Source: Pseudoalteromonas luteoviolacea
Lineage (GTDB): Bacteria > Pseudomonadota > Gammaproteobacteria > Enterobacterales > Alteromonadaceae
NCBI RefSeq assembly: GCF_000814765.1
Contig: NZ_JWIC01000005.1
Span: forward strand, 248,001-312,000
DNA length: 64,000 nucleotides
Direction: 5' to 3'
Within the stretch, counting starts at the first letter, position 1. Every line of letters begins with the position of its first letter. The position numbers were made by a program, and so were the translations under genes. Below, one piece after another: positions 26,489 through 35,461 of the stretch. The notes beneath the pieces are model-generated. The model had not been told where the DNA came from and searched no databases. It saw only the letters and a program-made list of their open reading frames with translations.

Positions 26489-27403
26489 GTGTTCATTTAT
26501 ATGAACAATAAGTATTGGAAAGATCGAGTGAATGAACATAAACGCGTTGAATTGCTGCTGCTTTTTGTCAAGCTAGCTGAAGAACTTAACTATACAAAAG
26601 CCGCAAAAGCACTTGGGATCTCTAAAGGTCAGCTCTCAGATAAAATCAAACGATTTGAGCAAGTCCTTAATGCCCCATTGTTGGTCAGAACAACCCGAAG
26701 TGTGAAGCTTACCCAATATGGCCAGCAAGTGTTTGAGCAAGGAAAATCGATCAGAGGTCAACTGTTCGAATTAGAACGCAGTGTCAATACAGAAAAAGTC
26801 GAAGGTATAATTCGGCTTACAGCGCCACGTATGTTTGCGCAAATCTATCTGCCAAAGCTCTGTGCAGAGTTTAAAAAACGCTACCCTAAGGTGGAGTTTT
26901 CTATTAATTCTAGCTATACAACACACAATTTAAATGACAAAGACTACGACGTTGCATTTAGGGCAACCGTGTCTCCTCCACTTAATATGGTGGCCATCAA
27001 GCTATTTGACTACAGACATATTATTGTCGCATCGCCCAGTTACTTAAGAAGCCACGCTCATATCAACCAACCCAGTGATCTCACCGCGCAAGCCTGCATC
27101 GTCGCCAATGGACAATCTAAATGGCATTTTGAACATACGCACGTGATGGTGAATGGTTGGATGTCTAGTAATGACAATATGCTCATCAAACAATATGCTA
27201 TTGAAGGCGCAGGACTTATCCGCATCGCAGACTACTTTGTACAAACACAATTAGACAATGGACAACTGGTTGAGGTGCTACAGGCATACCAGTCTCCACA
27301 AAATGGGATGTTTCTTGTTTACCCTCAATCAAGTCAAAAAGCGCATAAAATCAAAACATTCATTGATTTTATAAAAAACTATTTTATCCTGGATTCAGAA
27401 TAA
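26489..27403 (+). CDS. LysR-family transcriptional regulator
   Basis: The N-terminal ~65 residues are a LysR winged helix (LLLFVKLAEELNYTKAAKALGISKGQLSDKIKRFEQ, then LLVRTTRSVKLTQYG), followed by a periplasmic-binding-protein-like effector domain (GIIRLTAPRMFAQIYLP, YDVAFRA, IIVASPSYLRSH). Two starts are possible: GTG at 26489, with an A-rich AAAGAAA upstream, and ATG at 26501 without an obvious site; I use the GTG, with doubt. It is divergent from the aldo/keto reductase gene and probably regulates that operon. The effector is unknown. Confidence 0.92.
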   Translation: MFIYMNNKYWKDRVNEHKRVELLLLFVKLAEELNYTKAAKALGISKGQLSDKIKRFEQVLNAPLLVRTTRSVKLTQYGQQVFEQGKSIRGQLFELERSVNTEKVEGIIRLTAPRMFAQIYLPKLCAEFKKRYPKVEFSINSSYTTHNLNDKDYDVAFRATVSPPLNMVAIKLFDYRHIIVASPSYLRSHAHINQPSDLTAQACIVANGQSKWHFEHTHVMVNGWMSSNDNMLIKQYAIEGAGLIRIADYFVQTQLDNGQLVEVLQAYQSPQNGMFLVYPQSSQKAHKIKTFIDFIKNYFILDSE

Positions 27404-27633
27404 TTTTTAAAGGAACGTGTCAACAGGCCCTACATATATCCTTTATTAATCGCCTCTGGCGCTGGCGGGCCTGAAAGCACATTTCCTCATAACTTAGGTT
27501 TTACACTGCACGCTGCACCTACGTGTGTATACGCGATACGAGCGTTTCATAATTTATGAATCTTTTAATCGTAAATTTCACTTGGATAATTTTTTTAACA
27601 CGTTACCATAACAATCAAAAACAAGGATCTCAC

Positions 27634-28860
27634 GTGTTATCAAGCATTATGTCTAAAAGTCAGGCACTTGGGCCTGGCATATTGATGGCCACGGCATCGG
27701 TAGGAGGCTCTCATCTTGTTGCAGCAACTCAAGCTGGTGCGCTTTTTGGTTGGCAGCTACTTTGGCTAATCATTGCAGTCAACGTACTCAAATACCCATT
27801 TTTTCGCTTTGGCGTAGAATATACCCTGCGCACTAACCAGAGTTTGGTGCAAGGCTACAAAGATAAAAACCCTTCTCTCTTTTATCTCTTTTTCATCGTC
27901 AATTTACTCGCAGCCGTTGTTAACACAGCCGGTGTACTGCTGATTACCGCAGCACTATTGCAATATATATTACCCGGTGATTTATCACTAACAACGCTGA
28001 GCTTTGGACTGCTATTTGTATGTTTAGGCATTCTCATCTTTGGCCATTATAAACTGCTGGACAACTCCAGTAAGGTGATCATGGTATTCTTGTGCATTGC
28101 CACAGCCGCAGCCTTCATTGTTGCATTAATGAATGGCCCAGCGCACCCTACGCCGCAAGTGGCCCCTTCCCCCTATGAATTGGCATTATTGGGCTTTATG
28201 GTTGCATTGATGGGGTGGATGCCCGCCCCAATTGAAGTCTCTGCCATCAACTCTCTATGGCTAAAGAGTAAATTAAAAACAGCCAATCTTACCAGACGAC
28301 AAAGCTTGTTTGATTTTAACCTCGGATACGCCATGATGCTGATACTCGCATTAGTGTTTTTCGCACTCGGTGTGCTACTTCAATATGGTCAAGAGCAAAA
28401 GATTGAATTGGCAGGCGTAGCATTCTCAAAGCAACTTATTGACATGTATGCAATGACAATAGGTGAATGGTCTCGTTGGTTGATTGCCGTTGTGGCATTT
28501 TTATGTATGTTTGGCACAACCATTACGGTGTTAGATGGCTACGCTAGAACATTAGATGAGTCTCTCAAAATCATCAAGCCACATAATTACAAGCACAGCT
28601 TATCCTTATTAATAGGACTTCAGTCTGCTCTAGGTATGATTGTTGTATTATTCTTTAAAGGCAACTTAAAAGAGATGTTAATGTTTGCGATGACCATGGC
28701 TTTTTTAACCACGCCATTTTTTGCCTGGCTCAACTTATCTTTAATCAAAGGAGAGATATACAAGTCATTGCCTAAACCCGTCAAAGTGCTATCCACGTTG
28801 GGACTAATATACCTCGTCTCGTTTTCGCTATTATTTGTAGTATGGCGCTGGGTTATATAA
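27634..28860 (+). CDS. Nramp-related transporter with non-canonical metal-site motifs
   Basis: The product is an 11-12-helix membrane protein of the Nramp superfamily within the LeuT-like fold. Helix 1 normally carries DPGN and helix 6 MPH in metal-ion Nramps; here the corresponding segments read GPGILMATASVGGSHLVAAT and MGWMPAPIEVSAI. It thus belongs to a divergent group marked by SHLV and PxIE motifs, in which a different cation or site geometry is likely. The longest frame begins at ATG 27556, but the GTG at 27634 has AAGGA seven bases upstream and removes an unusual 26-residue lead, so I start there (408 residues). It is convergent with yfcL across a shared terminator. Confidence 0.82.
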   Translation: MLSSIMSKSQALGPGILMATASVGGSHLVAATQAGALFGWQLLWLIIAVNVLKYPFFRFGVEYTLRTNQSLVQGYKDKNPSLFYLFFIVNLLAAVVNTAGVLLITAALLQYILPGDLSLTTLSFGLLFVCLGILIFGHYKLLDNSSKVIMVFLCIATAAAFIVALMNGPAHPTPQVAPSPYELALLGFMVALMGWMPAPIEVSAINSLWLKSKLKTANLTRRQSLFDFNLGYAMMLILALVFFALGVLLQYGQEQKIELAGVAFSKQLIDMYAMTIGEWSRWLIAVVAFLCMFGTTITVLDGYARTLDESLKIIKPHNYKHSLSLLIGLQSALGMIVVLFFKGNLKEMLMFAMTMAFLTTPFFAWLNLSLIKGEIYKSLPKPVKVLSTLGLIYLVSFSLLFVVWRWVI

Positions 28861-28880
28861 CGTTAGCCTTGGAAATAAAA

Positions 28881-28909
28881 GTCACTCATGACCATGTGTC
28901 ATGAGTGAC
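28881..28909. terminator. Bidirectional rho-independent terminator
   Basis: GTCACTCATGA and TCATGAGTGAC form a perfect 11-bp stem with a 7-base loop. The minus strand continues with TTTTATTT, ending the epmC-kinase-yfcL operon; the plus-strand side ends the Nramp-like gene. Confidence 0.88.
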
Positions 28910-28915
28910 AATATA

Positions 28916-29194
28916 TTACGCAGTTAATGCCTTAACTTGCTCCCAAATACTAACAACGTGCTCTTTATCTTCATCTGTTAGCTCGCCATTGCGGTAGGCT
29001 TTTACAAGGCTTTCTTCTATCTTCGTATTTAACTCTTCTGGTTGTAAATTGAGCTCCTCAACTTGAGCGTAGCCCACAGCCAAATCAAAATGGCCTCGCA
29101 AATAGCCACCAGCAAAGAGTTCATCATCATCTGCACGATCAACTAATTCATCAAAAAACTGCTGTGCAGCCTCTACATAGGTTTCAAATGACAT
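28916..29194 (-). CDS. yfcL: YfcL family protein
   Basis: The 92-residue protein matches E. coli YfcL, notably DDELFAGGYLRGHFDLA and a C-terminal helix ending VVSIWEQVKAL. Its function is unknown. It is the last gene of a three-gene operon, 13 bp after the ATP-NAD kinase-like gene and downstream of epmC. E. coli also keeps yfcL close to the EF-P hydroxylase gene yfcM, as I recall, which suggests a conserved but undefined link. No membrane segment or signal peptide is seen. Confidence 0.88.
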   Translation of the reverse strand: MSFETYVEAAQQFFDELVDRADDDELFAGGYLRGHFDLAVGYAQVEELNLQPEELNTKIEESLVKAYRNGELTDEDKEHVVSIWEQVKALTA

Positions 29195-29207
29195 TTCGTC
29201 TCCTCAC

Positions 29208-30329
29208 TTATTCTTGATGCCCAACGGCATACATCACATGATCATTGTATCCTGTGACGACTTTAATATAGCCACTCAATTCATCATCAAGTGTTTGATC
29301 GCCCGTATCTGCTATCAATGGGCGACCATCTAATGCTTGTAGTTTGCGCTTTGTCGCAACCACAATAATATTTTCTTTACCAATTTGTCTGATTAATTCA
29401 GGACTCAACTGCTGATTGCCTCGGCCAAAAATATGACCCTGGCCACCTATCAAGGTGATCACTAGCTTAGTCGGTTGGTCTTTGGTGAGCGCAAGCAGCT
29501 GTTTCGCAGTTAAATCCTGCCCTAACAGCGCATGATCTTGGATCAAATCAACCCCTAGTAAGGTATTCTCTAATCCAAGCTCTTCCATCACAGCTTCAAC
29601 CGTAGAGCCAGAACCCATGATATAACGAACTTCTTCATCCATTTCAGAGATAACGAATGCGGCAATATCAGCCAGAACCAATTCATCGCTTTCTTTACCG
29701 CCATTTTTAACACTCTGCACATAACGCACTTCACTGGGAACTTGCATTTCGCCATAGCGTTTTGCTTTAACTGTCCCCGCTCTAAATGCAGCTTCATCGA
29801 TATCCATAACGTCTGCTTCAGCTAAGGTAACCAGCTCACCTTTGATCAACATTTCAACCACTCGACCTGCAGCTTTTGGCGTAATGGCATACACACCACT
29901 GTGGATCTTGCAACCAGCAGGCACACCCAATACAGGTGCCTTGTCATCTACCACGGAACATATATTTCGTGCCGTACCGTCACCACCAGCAAACAAGATC
30001 AGATCAACACCCTGTTCAATTAACTTTTTCGCCGCATCCTCTGTATCTTGTGGGGTTGTTTGGTCATTGGCAGTAAAAATAACCTGTGTATCAAAACCAA
30101 GCTCTTTTGCGATACGCTCACCCATCTCACCAGATGCCGTATATACTTGAATACGCTCCTTAAAAGGCACTACCTGTTCTAGCGCAAGCTTTGTTCGATT
30201 ATTGGACTTGGGTTCTGCGCCCAGTGCCAATGCTTTTTGTGCTGTGTCTGCACCATCACTGCCTTTCAAGGCCACTGAACCACCTAACCCCGCAACGGGA
30301 TTTACAATTAAACCGAGTTTAAATGACAT
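29208..30329 (-). CDS. ATP-NAD kinase family protein (AcoX-like)
   Basis: The 373-residue protein has the ATP-NAD kinase fold: an opening LGLIVNPVAGLGG, the GGDGT motif at 115-119 (LFAGGDGTARN) and GVPAGCKIHSGVYA following. It resembles the AcoX-like branch, not the housekeeping NadK, being longer and with a C-terminal domain containing LIGGQGHIFGRGNQQLSP. Phosphorylation of NAD or a related small molecule is the family expectation; the substrate is not established. Its start overlaps the end of epmC by 11 bp, so translation is probably coupled. Confidence 0.86.
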   Translation of the reverse strand: MSFKLGLIVNPVAGLGGSVALKGSDGADTAQKALALGAEPKSNNRTKLALEQVVPFKERIQVYTASGEMGERIAKELGFDTQVIFTANDQTTPQDTEDAAKKLIEQGVDLILFAGGDGTARNICSVVDDKAPVLGVPAGCKIHSGVYAITPKAAGRVVEMLIKGELVTLAEADVMDIDEAAFRAGTVKAKRYGEMQVPSEVRYVQSVKNGGKESDELVLADIAAFVISEMDEEVRYIMGSGSTVEAVMEELGLENTLLGVDLIQDHALLGQDLTAKQLLALTKDQPTKLVITLIGGQGHIFGRGNQQLSPELIRQIGKENIIVVATKRKLQALDGRPLIADTGDQTLDDELSGYIKVVTGYNDHVMYAVGHQE

Positions 30330-30873
30330 CTTCTAACTCCTGTGGGCAATCCCAAGAAAACTGTTCTTTTTGTAATGGCCAAGGCGTTTTGTAAAACGCC
30401 GATAACGCTTTTAATAACCGCTCAGTACGACAATTAAACCCACTGTCTAATAGCACTAAAACTTGCTGATAAACCCGTTTTTGAAAACTAAAACGACAGG
30501 TTTGTTCGCCATTTAAATTATCTACCGATACATTAAAATCAAAACCAGCTGCCACACTCAGTGCCCACTCAATGGCCTGAGGCTTTACTTCAACATTTTC
30601 AAATTCAGCTTGTTGCGATTTATCACGGCCATCAGGGCAATACCAGTAGCCATAATCTTCTAATAAGCGACGCGCATAACCCGCCACTAACCAATGGGCT
30701 ATTTCATGCAAAGCACTGGCATAAAAACCATGAGCAAAAACCACCTGATGATATGCACACTCATCATTGGCAGGTAAGTAGATAGGTTCATCTCCCCCCC
30801 TAACTAGACGAGTATTGTGTGTGCTTAAAAACTGTGTATCGAATATATTTCTTAGATCAGATATTTGGTGCAT
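30319..30873 (-). CDS. epmC: Elongation factor P hydroxylase EpmC
   Basis: EpmC (YfcM) hydroxylates the beta-lysylated lysine of elongation factor P, the last step of the EpmA/EpmB/EpmC modification. The match to E. coli is strong: NTRLVRGGDEPIYLPA, VVFAHGFYASALHEIAHW with an HExxH metal motif at residues 56-60, GYWYCPDGRDKSQ and FENVEVKPQAIEW. The frame is open 28 codons further upstream, but the ATG at 30873 gives the family's usual N-terminus and leaves room for a well-formed promoter at 30910-30938. It heads an operon with the ATP-NAD kinase-like gene and yfcL. Confidence 0.94.
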   Translation of the reverse strand: MHQISDLRNIFDTQFLSTHNTRLVRGGDEPIYLPANDECAYHQVVFAHGFYASALHEIAHWLVAGYARRLLEDYGYWYCPDGRDKSQQAEFENVEVKPQAIEWALSVAAGFDFNVSVDNLNGEQTCRFSFQKRVYQQVLVLLDSGFNCRTERLLKALSAFYKTPWPLQKEQFSWDCPQELEDVI

Positions 30874-30909
30874 AAACGCCAATAGAGCGCGGTTTTTCAA
30901 TGGGCGCTG

Positions 30910-30938
30910 ATTGTACGTACTTTTGATATGAAAGTAAA
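30910..30938 (-). promoter_or_regulatory. Candidate sigma-70 promoter of the epmC operon
   Basis: On the minus strand TTTACT and TACAAT are separated by exactly 17 bp, and the predicted start is about 30 bp before the epmC ATG. It supports the chosen epmC start because the longer frame would begin upstream of the promoter. Confidence 0.5.
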
Positions 30939-30993
30939 AAATATGACACGGGGTCAAGTCACCTGCTATCGTTCACATGACCTATTTATGAAT

Positions 30994-31023
30994 CGATGGC
31001 GCCAACTCAGCCAAGCGCCATCG
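30994..31023 (-). terminator. Stem-loop after the RND permease gene
   Basis: CGATGGCGC and GCGCCATCG form a perfect GC-rich 9-bp stem with a 12-base loop, nine bases past the RND permease stop codon. The T tract is weak, so termination may be partial. Confidence 0.6.
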
Positions 31024-31031
31024 GTAACGCG

Positions 31032-34000
31032 TTATGAATTTACGTGCCTTAAACTAATACTGCGGCTAAAGCGCTGCACTTTCTCGACCAATAAATAATT
31101 CACTGGAACTAAGATAAGTGTTATCAAAGTCGCAAAGACAATACCAAACCCCAAAGAAACGGCCATGGGTATCAAAAATTGTGCTTGTGTTTGCTGCTCA
31201 AACAAAAGCGGCATCAAACCAAAAAACGTCGTGATACTGGTCAGCATGACTGGTCTAAATCGTGCAGCTCCAGCCGTTAACACCGCATTCATGAGTTCAC
31301 CGCCTTTAGCTCGTTGCTTATTAATGTAGTCAACGAGTACCAGCGAGTCATTCACGACCACGCCTATCAGCGCCAACATGCCTAATAAACTCATGATCGT
31401 GAGCTCCATTGACATAATCCAATGACCAATCACTGATCCAATTAGCCCAAATGGGATCACACTCATTACGATTAAGGGCTGTATATAAGATTTAAATGGA
31501 ATAGCCAGCAGCGCATAAATAATAAAGAACACAAACAAGAGTGCCCAGCCCAGTGACCCAAACGACTCCCGCTGCTCTTTGGCTTCGCCCTCTAATGAAT
31601 GCGTCACTCCAGGGTATTGTGCAACAAGCTGATCTAAAAATACCTTCAACTCTTCTTGCAACACGGTCATATTGGTATTTTCTTTTTCGATGTCAGCGGT
31701 AATATTAACCGTTCGGTATCGATCAATCCGATATATGCTCGACGGACTCTGACCCGGAGAGAGTGTCGCAACATGGTTTAAAGGGACTGCGCCTTGATTT
31801 TGTGTATTAATGAGCAGCGTATTTAATGTGGCTAAGTTACTACGCTCATTTAACGGCAAGCGAACCATAACGCGCACATCATCTCGCCCTCGTTGGATCC
31901 GCTGCACTTGCGCGCCAAAAAATGCACTTCTGATCTGATTTGACACGTCTGTTCTAGTCAGTCCGAGCGCTTTACCTTGCGCGGTTAATTCAATTTGCAG
32001 CTCTTCTTTTCCATCACTTAGACTATCCGTAATATCAAATACGGTGGGAAACGTCGCCAAGTTGGCCTTAACCTGTTGCGCCGCTTCTTTGAGTACAACT
32101 AAAGAAGTGCCTGTCAGTTGTACATCAATGGGGTCGCTAGAGCGGCCAATTTCAGCCCGAAAAGTTAGACTTTCAGCTCCTGGAATAGTGCCAATTAAAG
32201 TGCGCCACTCTCGCACCAATTGCCTTGAGTCAATACTGAGGGAACGAGACTCAGGCGGTGTTATTTCAAAACGCACACGCCCTGAATTAGATGCGCCACC
32301 TCGCCCTCCGGTTGTTGCCAAAATATGCGTGATCACGCTTTCCCCAGTATCTGGGTCTACGTATTTATCTTTGAGGACCTGTGCCTTGTCAGACATCAAA
32401 TCAATATACTTTGCAGTCACCTCAAAAGGCGTGCCGGTCGGCAATGTCAGATTTGCACGTACTGTTTCACTGGGGATGCGTGGAAAGAAAATAAACTTAG
32501 TCCAACCGCTAGTAATTAGGGCCAAAATAACTAAAAAGACACCAGCAAAAGCACTCAGTGTTGCTCCCTTGTGAGAAATCGCAACTTTCAATGCTGGTTG
32601 ATAGTACTTTAATATTGCCCGCTCAAACCCATCTGCAAAGCGCTGTTGAAAGCGACTAAAGCGACCTGCTTCTTGTGTGCTTTTACGCGGTTTCAAATGC
32701 TTCAAATGTGCGGGTAATACAAATTTAGACTCCACCAGTGACATCAACAGTACCGGGATCACAACCGCTGGAATTTGCGCGAAAATTGCACCTCGAACCC
32801 CATCAATAAAGGCCAGCGGTAAAAACGCAGCTACGGTCGTTAAAATACCGAATGTCACAGGCGTTGCTACTTCTTGCGTGCCCTTTATTGCTGCTTCTTC
32901 CCCCGACTCTGCACTATTAAGATGTGTGTAAATATTCTCGCCAGTTACAATCGCATCATCCACCACAATCCCCAGCACGAGAATAAAACCAAACAAACTC
33001 ATTATATTGAGGCTGATCCCAAAGAACGGCATCGCTAAAAACGCTCCCATAAATGAGACAGGGATCCCTATAAATACCCAAAATGCGATGGCTGGGCGCA
33101 AAAACAATGTCAACAAGGCTAACACTAAAATACCACCTTGAAGTGCGTTAGAAGTTAACGTAGAGATGCGGTTTTTTACAATGACCGAGTCATCGTCCCA
33201 ATAACTTAACTCATAGCCTTTAGGGAGCGAGTCTTGGCGCGCCTCGATATATTCCTTTACCTTATCAGCGACCTCAATTGCACTTTGCTGGCCTATGCGA
33301 TAAACCTCAATAAATGCGGCTTGCTTACCATTAAAGCGTGTTCGTACGGGTGTCTCTTCAAATCCATCAATGATAGTCGCTATATCGGATAAATAGACAA
33401 CCGAGCCGTCGGCACTGGTTTTTATTGAAATACTTGCGAATTCATTTTTGCGATATGCTTGCCCTTTTGAGCGCAATAAAATGTCTCCGCCCGATGATTT
33501 TAAATTACCTGCTGAAATATCTGCACTGGATTGCCCTATCAAGTTAGCCACTTGCTTTATCGTCAAATCATATTGTCTAAGCTTATCTTGACTAAGCTCA
33601 ACCGCAATTTCGTAATCTCGTACACCATCGAGCTCAACTTGTGTCACACCATCGATACGCAATAGATCATCTCGAACTTGCTCAGCAAATTCGCGTGTCT
33701 CTTTCTCAGAGTAATTCCCTGCTACCGTCACAGTGATCACATCACGTTTTCGCTCAGCCAAGGAGATCACTGGTTTTTCGGCGTCCGCTGGAAACGTATT
33801 TATCGCATCTACTCGACTTTTGACGTCTGCAAGCATTTCTCTGGGGTCATACCCTGTATCGACTTCAACCCTGACATTTGCAGATCCCTCTGAAGAGCGA
33901 CTGGAGATCTGCTTTACTCCCTCAAGGTCTTGCACTGCTTCTTCTATACGTATTGAGATCCCTTGCTCAACATCTTCTGGCGTTGCACCGCGCAGAGACA

Positions 34001-34142
34001 TATTGATGCTTATGACGTCCAATTCAAAAGAGGGAAAAACTTCCAAAGGAATTTTTGTCGTCATTGAAAACAAGCCACCGAACAAGATTGACAGCATCAA
34101 TAGGTTCGCAGCAACAGGGTTCCGTGTAAACCAAGCAATCAT
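31032..34142 (-). CDS. RND efflux permease (HAE/AcrB-like)
   Basis: The 1036-residue inner-membrane pump subunit has the RND plan: helix 1, a large periplasmic loop, helices 2-6, helix 7, a second loop and helices 8-12. The proton-relay pair of Asp is visible in GIVVDDAIVTGENI (helix 4), and VVVNDSLVLVDYIN marks helix 10. It most resembles the multidrug/hydrophobe exporter branch, not the CusA metal branch, since Met clusters are absent. It overlaps the adaptor gene by 4 bp (ATGA) and is third in the order outer-membrane factor, adaptor, permease. Substrates cannot be assigned. Confidence 0.94.
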   Translation of the reverse strand: MIAWFTRNPVAANLLMLSILFGGLFSMTTKIPLEVFPSFELDVISINMSLRGATPEDVEQGISIRIEEAVQDLEGVKQISSRSSEGSANVRVEVDTGYDPREMLADVKSRVDAINTFPADAEKPVISLAERKRDVITVTVAGNYSEKETREFAEQVRDDLLRIDGVTQVELDGVRDYEIAVELSQDKLRQYDLTIKQVANLIGQSSADISAGNLKSSGGDILLRSKGQAYRKNEFASISIKTSADGSVVYLSDIATIIDGFEETPVRTRFNGKQAAFIEVYRIGQQSAIEVADKVKEYIEARQDSLPKGYELSYWDDDSVIVKNRISTLTSNALQGGILVLALLTLFLRPAIAFWVFIGIPVSFMGAFLAMPFFGISLNIMSLFGFILVLGIVVDDAIVTGENIYTHLNSAESGEEAAIKGTQEVATPVTFGILTTVAAFLPLAFIDGVRGAIFAQIPAVVIPVLLMSLVESKFVLPAHLKHLKPRKSTQEAGRFSRFQQRFADGFERAILKYYQPALKVAISHKGATLSAFAGVFLVILALITSGWTKFIFFPRIPSETVRANLTLPTGTPFEVTAKYIDLMSDKAQVLKDKYVDPDTGESVITHILATTGGRGGASNSGRVRFEITPPESRSLSIDSRQLVREWRTLIGTIPGAESLTFRAEIGRSSDPIDVQLTGTSLVVLKEAAQQVKANLATFPTVFDITDSLSDGKEELQIELTAQGKALGLTRTDVSNQIRSAFFGAQVQRIQRGRDDVRVMVRLPLNERSNLATLNTLLINTQNQGAVPLNHVATLSPGQSPSSIYRIDRYRTVNITADIEKENTNMTVLQEELKVFLDQLVAQYPGVTHSLEGEAKEQRESFGSLGWALLFVFFIIYALLAIPFKSYIQPLIVMSVIPFGLIGSVIGHWIMSMELTIMSLLGMLALIGVVVNDSLVLVDYINKQRAKGGELMNAVLTAGAARFRPVMLTSITTFFGLMPLLFEQQTQAQFLIPMAVSLGFGIVFATLITLILVPVNYLLVEKVQRFSRSISLRHVNS

Positions 34143-35461
34143 ATGCCCGCCTCCCGCGCTTTTTGTTCACGCTCAGCCAACAGTTGCTCGATACTCACTC
34201 CGCGTTTTTCCGCAAGTTTTTTCAACCTTATCTTTTGTTTTTCAGATAACTTCTCCCATTTTGGCGATTCTGAAAGCATGTCTTGGGCACCATCCGTTTT
34301 ACTTCGATTCAGTGCAACGGGTGTCCCTGAACTGACCTGCCCAAGCGGGGTCGTTACCAATCGCATGCCTGCGACAAGCCCTGAATCGACAATAGCAAAC
34401 TGATCATTCTGCCAAGATATAGTGATGTCCTTACGCATCAATAAGTCTTGCTCTTCAAGGATATAAACGTAGGTCCCCTGGTAAATAGCGCTACTGGGAA
34501 TAGCAATCGCCCCCTCTAGTGTTCGACCCGTTATTTGAGCATTCACATACTGACCAATCTTAATAGCAAAGTCACCCGCCTGCTCCACAGAAAACGGATC
34601 GTCCACTTGTGCTACCACATATAACTGTTGAGAAAGCTCACTAATGGCGCCCTCTGTACGCACAACTGCTCCGCGCCATCGCTGCGCTTTTACAAGATCT
34701 GAGTACAAAAACACCTCAGGGTTAGGGGTATTGGCTTTACCATCTCTAAAATGCTCTGGTAAGCGCATAAACGCTAAATCACGATTATTGATGGGTAACC
34801 TTATTTCGACATAGTCTGTCGCATAAATTTCAGCAAGCTGGCTGTTATTGCTTACCACTTGCCCAAGGTCGACCTTTTTGCTGAGTATCCTACCGTCAAA
34901 GGGGGCGACTAAACGCGTTCGCTCCAAAGCTAATTCAGCCTTTGCAAGTTTTGCCTGAGCAGATAATACATTGGCTTTTTGCGCCTCTAATTGGGGTTTT
35001 CTAAGCACCAAGTCACTGGCTTCTCCTCCATCGCCTAGCCGTAACCAATCAATTTGCGCTTGCTTACCCCTTGCTTCTTCTTCTAGCAAACTCTGTTGTG
35101 CATTAAGCAAAGCGGCTTTGGCAACTTGCACTTCTGCTTTGTAATCTCTTTCATCGATTTGCAGTAACAATGCGCCTTTTTCAAAAAAGCCACCATCTCT
35201 AAAGCTGTCACTTACATAGCTAATTTCACCAGAGACTTGAGCCACGAGAACGCTTTGCGTACGTGGTTTTACAATGCCATAGCTGTCAATCATCATGGTG
35301 AAAGGTTTTTCTTTAACCACCTCAAAGTCAACAACCATTTTAGCTTGTGGTTTTCCCTTCCCTCTTTTCGATTGGGGTGGGTTAGATGAAATAAACACAA
35401 CCAGTAAAACAGACACTGTGAGTATCGCGATAGGTAATATAAATCGTTTAGCCAATGTCAT
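34139..35461 (-). CDS. RND efflux periplasmic adaptor subunit
   Basis: This membrane-fusion protein links the permease to the outer-membrane factor. It begins with an uncleaved membrane anchor (FILPIAILTVSVLLVVFIS, about residues 7-25), followed by the lipoyl/barrel-sandwich halves around a helical hairpin (VLVAQVSGEISYVSD, LLQIDERDYKAEVQVAKAAL, RTRLVAPFDGRILSKKVDLG). The C-terminus has a polar helical extension (LSEKQKIRLKKLAEKRG, EREQKAREAGI) beyond the usual domain. It overlaps the upstream outer-membrane factor gene by 14 bp and the permease by 4 bp. Confidence 0.94.
   Translation of the reverse strand: MTLAKRFILPIAILTVSVLLVVFISSNPPQSKRGKGKPQAKMVVDFEVVKEKPFTMMIDSYGIVKPRTQSVLVAQVSGEISYVSDSFRDGGFFEKGALLLQIDERDYKAEVQVAKAALLNAQQSLLEEEARGKQAQIDWLRLGDGGEASDLVLRKPQLEAQKANVLSAQAKLAKAELALERTRLVAPFDGRILSKKVDLGQVVSNNSQLAEIYATDYVEIRLPINNRDLAFMRLPEHFRDGKANTPNPEVFLYSDLVKAQRWRGAVVRTEGAISELSQQLYVVAQVDDPFSVEQAGDFAIKIGQYVNAQITGRTLEGAIAIPSSAIYQGTYVYILEEQDLLMRKDITISWQNDQFAIVDSGLVAGMRLVTTPLGQVSSGTPVALNRSKTDGAQDMLSESPKWEKLSEKQKIRLKKLAEKRGVSIEQLLAEREQKAREAGI

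Noticed and set aside
27404..27559. Open frame of 51 codons continuing in frame past the LysR stop codon
   Set aside because: There is no plausible start codon with a ribosome-binding site, and the composition looks like chance; readthrough is not supported by anything seen.
33733..34335. 200-codon frame on the plus strand
   Set aside because: It is antisense to the RND permease and adaptor genes, which have strong homology; no ribosome-binding site or coherent protein features.
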